A DNA stretch of 9,109 nucleotides from Desulfonatronaceae bacterium UBA663 (GTDB lineage Bacteria > Desulfobacterota > Desulfovibrionia > Desulfovibrionales > Desulfonatronaceae). The stretch spans positions 22,092 through 31,200 of the forward strand of contig DBNV01000009.1 in the NCBI GenBank assembly GCA_002299865.1, given 5' to 3'. Shown here piece by piece: positions 1-4,327 of the stretch. Numbering within the stretch: the stretch's first letter is position 1; every line of letters starts with the position of its first letter. The notes under the pieces were generated by a model, which was given only the letters and a program-made list of their open reading frames with translations, had not been told where the DNA came from and made no database searches. The position numbers and the translations under genes are program-made.

Positions 1-2
1 TC

Positions 3-1106
3 TCAAAAGGGCTGCCAGTCCTTAAACACCGGCTGAAAACCCCTGCCCCGAAGCATGGCGGCGATTTCGGCCACGCTGCGGTTGTCGGCCACCTCGAACT
101 GCGGCGTTCCGGTCTTGGTCGCCCCGTGTCCGCCCACTGAGGTGGACACGCCGGCGGAAAGACGGGTCACGCCCAAGGGCAGAAGGTTTTCGCGCATGGT
201 CGGGGACTCCCTGGTGGACAGGGTAATCCCGGCCCGGGGCAGGTAAAGCCTTTGGGCCAGCAGGATCTGGGTCAGCACCCGGTCCGAAACCGGCTCGTCA
301 GGCTGCCAGCCACCGGCGTGGGGCCGCATTCTGGGCAGGGACAGGCCGATTTCCGTGCCAGGATACCGATCCTGCAGCCAGCGGGCGTGCATGGCGGTCC
401 AAAAAGCATCCAGGCGCCAGTCTCCCAGCCCGTACAAGGCGCTGACGTTCACCCAGCGCATCCCGGCGGCGCAACCGCGCTCGGGTGCGTCCAGGCGGAA
501 AGCGTAGTCCCTCTTGGGGCCGCTGGGATGCAAACGGGCATAGCGGTCCTGGTCATACGTTTCCTGGTAAATGGTCAGGCCCTCGGCCCCGGCCGCGATG
601 AGCCGGACGTATTCCTGTGTGGTCAGGGCGTAGATTTCCAGGATCAGGCTGGGAAAGTAGCCCCGCAAAACGCCTAGACAGCCTTCCAGGTATTCGAGCG
701 TGGCCTTGTGCCGAGCATCGCCGGTGAGCAAAAGGACCTGCTTCAGGTCCGTGGCGGCGAGGGCCTCGGCCTCGGCGCGGACCTCGTCCAGGGACAGCTG
801 CCGGCGCGGCCCTGCTTGAGCTGCGTTAAAGCCGCAGTAGAGACAGCGGTTCACGCAGAAGTCCGAGACATAGAGCGGGGTGAAGAGCTGTACGGCGCGC
901 CCGAATTGGCGCAGGGTGACCTGGGCGGCCCGCCGGGCCAGGTCTTCCAGCATGTTTCCGGCCGCAGGCGAGAGCAGGGCCAGCAGGTCCTCCGGTCTGA
1001 GGCGGTCCTTGTTCAGGGCCCGGATTACGTCCTGGCGTTGGCATCCCTGGATGGCCTTGGCTATGTCCAGGCCGGCGTAGGCGTTCATGACTTCGGCAAA
1101 GCTCAC
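3..1106 (-). CDS. thiH: ThiH, 2-iminoacetate synthase (tyrosine lyase, radical SAM)
   Basis: ThiH cleaves L-tyrosine with a 5'-deoxyadenosyl radical to give dehydroglycine (2-iminoacetate) and p-cresol. Dehydroglycine supplies the C-N unit of the thiamine thiazole in the anaerobic pathway, in contrast to the oxygen-dependent ThiO route. The 367-residue protein has the radical-SAM [4Fe-4S] motif CVNRCLYCGF, with cysteines at residues 84, 88 and 91, at the family position. The C-terminal part shows the ThiH-like run SAGVSTSVGGHG, then QFEVADNRS and the end VFKDWQPF. The start is GTG at 1104-1106. It overlaps the thiG stop as GTGA and has GGAG seven bases upstream; the first internal ATG (residue 7) lacks this spacing. 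Length is normal for ThiH. The stop codon lies at 3-5, so the gene is complete, but whether the operon continues (for example with thiF) is outside the window. The thiG context makes ThiH far more likely than a related HydG/CofH-type enzyme. Confidence 0.97.
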   Translation of the reverse strand: MSFAEVMNAYAGLDIAKAIQGCQRQDVIRALNKDRLRPEDLLALLSPAAGNMLEDLARRAAQVTLRQFGRAVQLFTPLYVSDFCVNRCLYCGFNAAQAGPRRQLSLDEVRAEAEALAATDLKQVLLLTGDARHKATLEYLEGCLGVLRGYFPSLILEIYALTTQEYVRLIAAGAEGLTIYQETYDQDRYARLHPSGPKRDYAFRLDAPERGCAAGMRWVNVSALYGLGDWRLDAFWTAMHARWLQDRYPGTEIGLSLPRMRPHAGGWQPDEPVSDRVLTQILLAQRLYLPRAGITLSTRESPTMRENLLPLGVTRLSAGVSTSVGGHGATKTGTPQFEVADNRSVAEIAAMLRGRGFQPVFKDWQPF

Positions 1107-1894
1107 GCGCCGTCTCCCCCCAAAAAGCCGGTCAGCGGCGAGGATGCGTCGGCCCGCATCCGCTGCGCACCGGGCCCGGCCAGGAATCCTAGCCGACCGG
1201 CTCGCACTGCTTCCCCAAAGGCCCGGGCCATGGTCACGGGATCATTGGCCGTGGCAATGGCCGTGTTCACCAGCACCGCGTCCGCGCCCATTTCCATGGC
1301 CTCGCAGGCATGGGAGGGCAGGCCCAGCCCGGCGTCCACGATGATCGGCAGGTCGATTTCCTCGATCAGGATCCGGATCATCTCCCTGGTTTGCAGGCCG
1401 CGATTGGTGCCGATGGGCGCGCCCAGGGGCATCACTGCCGCAGCCCCCGCGGAAACCAGGTCGCGGGCCACGTACAGGTCCGCGTTGACGTAGGGCAGGA
1501 CCACAAAACCTTCGGCGGCCAGGGTTTCCGTGGCGCGCACCGTAGCGTATCCGTCCGGAAGCAGGTAGTTGTTGTCCGCGATGACCTCAATCTTGATCCA
1601 ATCCCCGCAGCCCATGGCCCTGGCCAGCCGGGCGATGCGCACGGCCTCGTTTGCAGTGCGCGCGCCGGAGGTATTGGGCAGCAGGCGCATGGTTCTGGGA
1701 ATGTGGTCCATGACGTTGCCCGTATGAGCGTCCGGATCCACCCGCCGCAGAGCCACAGTGATCACCTCGGCGCCGGAGGCCGCGCAGACGTCCGGAATCA
1801 ACGCATCGTCGCCGTACTTGCCCGTACCGAGGAACAGACGACTGCCCAGACGCTTCCCGCGGATCTCGAACAGGTCTTCCGGTATTTCCCGCAT
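1103..1894 (-). CDS. thiG: ThiG, thiazole synthase
   Basis: ThiG condenses 1-deoxy-D-xylulose 5-phosphate, dehydroglycine and sulfur from ThiS thiocarboxylate into the thiazole phosphate precursor of thiamine. The 263-residue protein is full length and has the ThiG TIM-barrel landmarks in order: SRLFLGTGKY near residues 18-27, LPNTSGARTANEAVRIARLA (72-91), and WIKIEVIADN with Lys101 as the expected Schiff-base lysine. Then come VVLPYVNAD, the phosphate-binding loop PLGAPIGTNRGLQ, and VDAGLGLPSHACEAMEMGAD followed by AVLVNTAIA. Its ATG overlaps the thiS TGA as ATGA, and its stop overlaps the thiH GTG, so the three genes are probably translationally coupled. The ribosome binding site GGAGG (complement of 1901-1905) lies six bases before the ATG, inside the codons for the ThiS glycine tail. 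Identification is very secure. Confidence 0.98.
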   Translation of the reverse strand: MREIPEDLFEIRGKRLGSRLFLGTGKYGDDALIPDVCAASGAEVITVALRRVDPDAHTGNVMDHIPRTMRLLPNTSGARTANEAVRIARLARAMGCGDWIKIEVIADNNYLLPDGYATVRATETLAAEGFVVLPYVNADLYVARDLVSAGAAAVMPLGAPIGTNRGLQTREMIRILIEEIDLPIIVDAGLGLPSHACEAMEMGADAVLVNTAIATANDPVTMARAFGEAVRAGRLGFLAGPGAQRMRADASSPLTGFLGGDGA

Positions 1895-2094
1895 CAGCCC
1901 CCTCCCACGAACTGCAGCAGCTCCAGCCGATCATCCTCCTGGAGCTTGGTTTCCTGAAATTGGTCGCCGGGCACGATCTTCCGGTTCAACTCGGCCACGA
2001 CCCGGGACGGGTCCAGCTTCTTAGCCTCAATCAGTTTCTGGATCGTGGTCCCCAAAGAGATGTCTTCCGGCTTGCCGTTGATGATCACATGCAT
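1894..2094 (-). CDS. thiS: ThiS, sulfur carrier protein for thiazole synthesis
   Basis: ThiS is a ubiquitin-fold protein whose C-terminal glycine is adenylated by ThiF and converted to a thiocarboxylate, the sulfur donor for ThiG. The chosen start gives 66 residues, beginning MHVIINGKPEDI and ending LELLQFVGGG, the diglycine-type tail of the family. Typical ThiS features are the early beta-hairpin with NG, a leucine/isoleucine-rich helix (TIQKLIEAKKLD), VVAELNRKIVPGDQF, and the acidic EDDRLELL strand before the tail. The frame stays open upstream to 2166, but those residues do not look like ThiS. The ATG at 2092-2094 has GAGG six bases upstream and gives family length, so I prefer it. The gene is the first in the operon, about 90 bases downstream of the terminator of a TPP riboswitch, so it should be expressed only when TPP is low. 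Confidence 0.95.
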   Translation of the reverse strand: MHVIINGKPEDISLGTTIQKLIEAKKLDPSRVVAELNRKIVPGDQFQETKLQEDDRLELLQFVGGG

Positions 2095-2185
2095 GTGTTG
2101 CCTCGTTGCGCAAAGGATATGGAACGACTCCGGGCATGCGGCTCGTGGCCGGTGCGCCCGGTGCAACCGGTGCGAGAAGGCAAAT

Positions 2186-2236
2186 AAAAAACGCCTTTTC
2201 GGAACCTGACGTGAAGCTCTGCGGTCCGAAAAGGCG
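2186..2236 (-). terminator. Intrinsic terminator of the TPP riboswitch
   Basis: On the minus strand the arm CGCCTTTTCGGA (complement of 2225-2236) pairs perfectly over 12 bp with TCCGAAAAGGCG (complement of 2192-2203). Six T follow directly (2186-2191). It lies between the TPP aptamer and thiS, which is the layout for transcription attenuation. The loop region carries GTCAGGTTCC, the complement of an aptamer segment, allowing an alternative antiterminator fold. Confidence 0.93.
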
Positions 2237-2246
2237 ATCTGCGCGG

Positions 2247-2332
2247 TGCTTCCCTACGACGGCATAATCCGTGTCAGGTTCCAAGGGTCGGGGTCCTGTC
2301 AACCCCCTCTCAGCCTTGCGGCTCCCCCAGCA
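2247..2332 (-). promoter_or_regulatory. TPP riboswitch (THI element)
   Basis: This RNA aptamer binds thiamine pyrophosphate and controls the thiSGH operon. Reading the minus strand, the conserved THI-box elements appear in order: GGGGGAGCC, GGCTGAGA (complement of the tctcag at 2308-2313), GACCC, GGAACCTGA, CGGATTATGCCG and CGTAGGGAAGC. The closing P1 helix is TGCT with AGCA at the ends of the given range. The J4/5 region reads GGATTATGCC where GGATAATGCC is more usual, a small variation. The aptamer is followed at once by an intrinsic terminator, so TPP binding should end transcription early. The predicted promoter places the transcription start only about two bases before P1. Confidence 0.96.
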
Positions 2333-2340
2333 ATGAAAAA

Positions 2341-2369
2341 CGATTAGCGGAAACGGGAAAAACTGTCAA
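2341..2369 (-). promoter_or_regulatory. Predicted sigma-70 promoter of the thiSGH operon
   Basis: The minus strand has a perfect -35 hexamer TTGACA (complement of 2364-2369), a 17-base spacer, and a weak -10 candidate TAATCG (complement of 2341-2346). A start seven bases on would fall on an A at 2334, just before the riboswitch P1 helix. The -35 box and the position are convincing; the -10 box is poor. Confidence 0.65.
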
Positions 2370-2679
2370 GACGGTACACCTCCCAGCGCAATATGGTCTG
2401 CATTGGCTGTTGGGTTGCGCGTCGCGGTTTATTACCTGAAGATCTCATGAACAGGTGATCATCGCGACTGTTCTTCTTTTGTTTTTACCCTTGCTGGATA
2501 AGCCCTCCCTGCTGGTCTGCGTCCATGCGGGCTTGAGCTGCATCGCGGAGGCGGACTCGCCCTTTTCCTGTGAAATCGACGGCAAGGTCTGTCCACCCGA
2601 ATTGTTCTATCTGATGCTGGATGACCTAATGCTCATGGCTTCCGATGGATCTTTTGACTCTTCTGGCTCACCGGGCGGC
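2370..2679. other. Intergenic interval, no firm gene
   Basis: This roughly 310-base stretch lies between the 3' end of the transporter gene and the thi promoter. I see no convincing terminator for the transporter gene and no RNA gene. On the plus strand a frame from GTG at 2455 reads plausibly at first, with a hydrophobic start (IIATVLLLFLPLL) and then CEIDGKVCPPELFYLMLDD. It has no clear ribosome binding site and does not stop until 3087, deep in the antisense of the transporter. I treat it as unresolved. Confidence 0.4.
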
Positions 2680-3355
2680 TTAAGCGTCTCCGGGCCTGAA
2701 CCTGGCCGCCAGGTAAATGAACGGGGTGTCCAAAAAGGCGACCAGCATCTTGATGAGGTAGGTGCTGACCACAATTTGGATCCAGACGTTTATGGGGAAG
2801 ATTCCCCAGAAGGCGATGGTGCAGAAGATTACCGTGTCCAGCAACTGGCTGGTCATGGTGCTGGCGTTGTTGCGCAGCCAGAGGTGTCTGTCTTTGGTGC
2901 GCGCCTTCCAGAAGTGAAAAGCCCAGATATCGTGCCACTGCGAGACGAGATAGGCGACCATGCTGGCCAGGACCACCCGAGGCAGGACGCCGAACACGGC
3001 CTCCAGGTGCGGCTGGGCGAAATCCGCCTCAGAGGGAACAAAAAGCAAAGCGATCTGCATGTAGACCACAGTCAGAACCAAGCTTAACAAGCCGAGCATA
3101 ACGGCTTTTTTGGCCTCTTCCTTGCCGTAGTGCTCGCTTAAGAGGTCCGTGGAGAAAAAGACCATCGCGTACAGAATGTTGCCCAAAGTAGGTGGTCAGG
3201 CCGAAAAGCTCGATGGTCTTCAAGACCTGAATATTGCACAGGATCAGGTTGAAGACGATCAGCGCGAACAACCCCTGCTTGCCGAAAAAACGGAAAATAA
3301 CCAGAACCATGGTCAGGTTCAGAATGGCAAACCCGAGCCAAAGCAATTCATTCAT
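2680..3355 (-). pseudogene. yhhQ: YhhQ-family queuosine precursor transporter, frameshifted
   Basis: YhhQ/YpdP-family membrane proteins import queuosine precursors (preQ0/preQ1) for tRNA modification. The first part, from ATG at 3355, encodes MNELLWLGFAILNLTMVLVI and two more hydrophobic stretches up to LKTIELFGLTTY (residue 56). The second part, down to 2680, begins LGNILYAMVFF and carries the family signatures TDLLSEHYGKEEAKKAV, VAYLVSQWHDIWAFHFWK, LWLRNNASTMTSQLLDTVIF and IAFWGIFP. The parts are in different frames. Removing one base from the AAA run at 3185-3187 (TTT on the coding strand) joins them as GLTTYLGNILYA and gives 224 residues, the normal family length. The rest of the protein looks intact, so this is a recent mutation or a base-calling error in a homopolymer. 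If the frameshift is real, the first frame runs on to 3029 as a 108-residue chimera. The start overlaps the stop of a 19-codon upstream ORF. Confidence 0.88.
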
Positions 3356-3411
3356 GAATATTCTTGGCGGCAGAGGTAGTTATGGCTTAAGGCATTGAGC
3401 CAGTTGGACAT
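3352..3411 (-). CDS. Putative 19-codon ORF overlapping the transporter start
   Basis: An ATG at 3409-3411 opens a frame encoding MSNWLNALSHNYLCRQEYS. It ends with a TGA at 3352-3354 that overlaps the transporter ATG as ATGA. It fills most of the space between the SRP RNA terminator and the transporter. The arrangement would suit a leader peptide or translational coupling, and the transporter has only a weak ribosome binding site of its own. The ORF also lacks a good ribosome binding site, I recognise no family, and a frame this short can arise by chance. Confidence 0.25.
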   Translation of the reverse strand: MSNWLNALSHNYLCRQEYS

Positions 3412-3421
3412 GCTTGGAATC

Positions 3422-3461
3422 AAAAAAAAGCACGGACCAGATGCGTTTTAGTCCGTGCTTT
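3422..3461 (-). terminator. Intrinsic terminator after the tRNA-Ser/SRP RNA cassette
   Basis: On the minus strand AAAGCACGGAC (complement of 3451-3461) pairs perfectly over 11 bp with GTCCGTGCTTT (complement of 3427-3437) across a 13-base loop. The 3' arm leads into an uninterrupted run of eight T (3422-3429). It starts directly at the 3' end of the SRP RNA. Confidence 0.93.
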
Positions 3462-3552
3462 CAAGGAAGCCGGGCACCCACGGGCCACTGTTGCCGCTGC
3501 TCCCTTTCGGGCCTGACGGGATTGGCAGCACCCATGCCGCCCGGCTTCCCCT
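3462..3552 (-). ncRNA. ffs: Small bacterial signal recognition particle RNA (4.5S type)
   Basis: This RNA is the scaffold of the bacterial signal recognition particle, which binds Ffh and directs membrane-protein translation. The minus strand contains the nearly invariant domain IV hairpin GTCAGGCCCGAAAGGGAGCA, with a GAAA tetraloop capping CCC/GGG and the asymmetric Ffh-binding loop (CAGG opposite AGCAG). The outer helix is long. GGGGAAGCCGGGC (complement of 3539-3551) pairs with GCCCGGCTTCCTT (complement of 3463-3475) over 13 bp, including two G-U pairs. The compact, Alu-less size of about 90 nt is typical of Gram-negative bacteria. It follows tRNA-Ser by about 14 bases and ends at a strong terminator, so the two RNAs are probably cut from one precursor. 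Exact ends are uncertain by a few bases. Confidence 0.94.
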
Positions 3553-3565
3553 GCGAAACGGCACA

Positions 3566-3656
3566 TGGCGGAGAGGGCGGGATTTGAACCCGCGACACCT
3601 GTTTAAGGTGTACACGATTTCCAATCGTGCTCCTTCGGCCGCTCGGACACCTCTCC
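3566..3656 (-). tRNA. tRNA-Ser (anticodon GGA)
   Basis: The minus strand folds as a class II tRNA. The acceptor arm GGAGAGG pairs with CCTCTCC, then discriminator G73 and an encoded CCA (complement of 3566-3568). The anticodon stem CACGA/TCGTG encloses the loop TTGGAAA, giving anticodon GGA for UCC/UCU serine codons. The long variable arm has ACACCT/AGGTGT pairing, as expected for tRNA-Ser. The T arm reads GCGGGTTCAAATCCCGC. The gene is complete and sits just upstream of the SRP RNA. Confidence 0.97.
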
Positions 3657-3670
3657 GCGTGAATTGATGA

Positions 3671-3699
3671 GCGTTACTGGGAAAAAAAACTTTTGACAA
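3671..3699 (-). promoter_or_regulatory. Candidate promoter of the tRNA-Ser/SRP RNA unit
   Basis: On the minus strand TTGTCA (complement of 3694-3699, five of six matches to the -35 consensus) is followed after 17 bases by TAACGC (complement of 3671-3676). That is a poor -10 box, but it shares TAA with the candidate -10 of the thi promoter. A start near 3664 would leave a short leader before tRNA position 1 at 3656. Confidence 0.35.
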
Positions 3700-3701
3700 G
3701 C

Positions 3702-3857
3702 CTATTCCGGGTGCTTTGCCGAGGGTAAAAACGTCGCGTCCCGCAACCTGATTTCGGCCCTCACCCGGGAAAGCCGCCGCGACGCAGGGCCAGCCCACGG
3801 GCCCAGCCCCACGACCACGGCGAGGATGACGATGATCAGCGCCGGGAACAAATTTTC
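3702..3857 (-). other. Short hydrophobic open frame: small membrane protein or gene remnant
   Basis: Between the ruvX palindrome and the tRNA, one minus-strand frame reads like real coding sequence. It encodes ENLFPALIIVILAVVVGLGP, then WAGPASRRLSRVRAEIRLRD and ATFLPSAKHPE before a TAG at 3702-3704. This is one clear transmembrane segment followed by a strongly basic tail, and the codons favour G or C at the third position. The only usable start inside it is TTG, two codons after the beginning given here, with AGGA four bases upstream; that would give a 49-residue single-pass protein with the tail in the cytoplasm. No ATG precedes it before the next in-frame stop upstream, so it may instead be the 3' stump of a membrane-protein gene whose front was lost, with the palindrome at the break. 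I do not recognise the family. Confidence 0.3.
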
Positions 3858-3858
3858 C

Positions 3859-3888
3859 TGTAGGGGCGAAAAATTTTTCGCCCCTACA
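3859..3888. repeat. Perfect 30-bp palindrome covering the ruvX stop codon
   Basis: TGTAGGGGCGAAAAA (3859-3873) is followed without a gap by its exact reverse complement (3874-3888). The ruvX stop codon TAG, read on the minus strand, is 3884-3886 and lies inside the right arm. Short GTAGGGGCG...CGCCCCTAC palindromes occur as dispersed repeats in several bacterial lineages, to my knowledge, so this is probably one copy of such an element. It could form a hairpin at the 3' end of the ruvX mRNA. It has no long T-run after the stem, so it is not a standard terminator. Confidence 0.85.
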
Positions 3889-4306
3889 CTGATGATGATT
3901 GCTGGCGTTCCAGATAATCAGAAAGAATAATCGCTGCGGCCTGTTGATCAAGGGCTTCGAGTTGTTTTTTCCCGCGCAGCCGGGCTTGGCGCAGCTGCTC
4001 CTCCGCCGCTTTTGAACTCAGGGCTTCGTTCTCAAAGTGAATCGGAACGTTTACCCGCCGCGCCAAGCTCGCGGCAAAATTGCGCACCTGCCTGGTGGCT
4101 TCGGTTTCCTGGCCGTCTAGGCCCAGAGGCAGGCCCAGGACAACAGCCTGGACGTTCTCCTTGGCAATGATCGCCAGCACTTCCGTGAACAACCGTTCCC
4201 GGGTGGTCCTGGTCAGGGTGGCGTAAGGGTGGGCTAAAAGTCCCAATCCGTCGCTTAAGGCCAGGCCCACCCGTTTCGTGCCGTAGTCGATACCCAGCAG
4301 TCGCAT
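3884..4306 (-). CDS. ruvX: RuvX/YqgF, putative Holliday junction resolvase and pre-16S rRNA nuclease
   Basis: YqgF-family proteins have an RNase H-like fold and act in maturation of the 5' end of 16S rRNA; they were first predicted to be Holliday junction resolvases. The 140-residue protein has GIDYGTKRVGLALSD at residues 5-19, with the catalytic Asp at 7, VVLGLPLGLDG near 55-65, and the C-terminal ALDQQAAAIILSDYLE matching the DxxAA motif. The middle motif, usually DERLST, reads NEALSS, so the Asp and Arg differ while the Glu is kept. The start ATG at 4304-4306 has GAGAAG about nine bases upstream. The gene begins 21 bases after the malic enzyme stop, so it is probably the last gene of that operon. 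The stop lies inside a palindromic repeat that may have trimmed or replaced the last few residues (QQSSSV). Length is still normal for the family. Confidence 0.93.
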   Translation of the reverse strand: MRLLGIDYGTKRVGLALSDGLGLLAHPYATLTRTTRERLFTEVLAIIAKENVQAVVLGLPLGLDGQETEATRQVRNFAASLARRVNVPIHFENEALSSKAAEEQLRQARLRGKKQLEALDQQAAAIILSDYLERQQSSSV

Positions 4307-4327
4307 CGCGTGGTGCTTCTCAACCGC

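Noticed and set aside
708..1957. Plus-strand open frames opposite thiH and thiG
   Set aside because: They are antisense to thiH and thiG and show no domain or ribosome binding site.
3180..3192. Programmed frameshift as the explanation for the split transporter
   Set aside because: A +1 shift would be needed at TAC TTT GGG. I see no known slippery sequence, shifty stop or stimulatory element, and the family is not known for recoding.
3355..3421. preQ1 riboswitch before the transporter
   Set aside because: The short leader lacks the preQ1 aptamer core sequences and most of it is occupied by the short ORF.
3566..3656. tRNA-Ser as an integration (att) site
   Set aside because: There is no integrase gene and no repeat of the tRNA 3' end elsewhere in the window.
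3859..3888. Palindrome as a standard Rho-independent terminator for ruvX
   Set aside because: The stem is long, but no T-run follows it on the minus strand, and the central A/T bases would sit in the stem itself.
3448..3951. Minus-strand frame of 167 codons crossing tRNA-Ser and SRP RNA
   Set aside because: It reads through two structured RNA genes and the ruvX 3' end in a different frame, so it cannot be a real gene.
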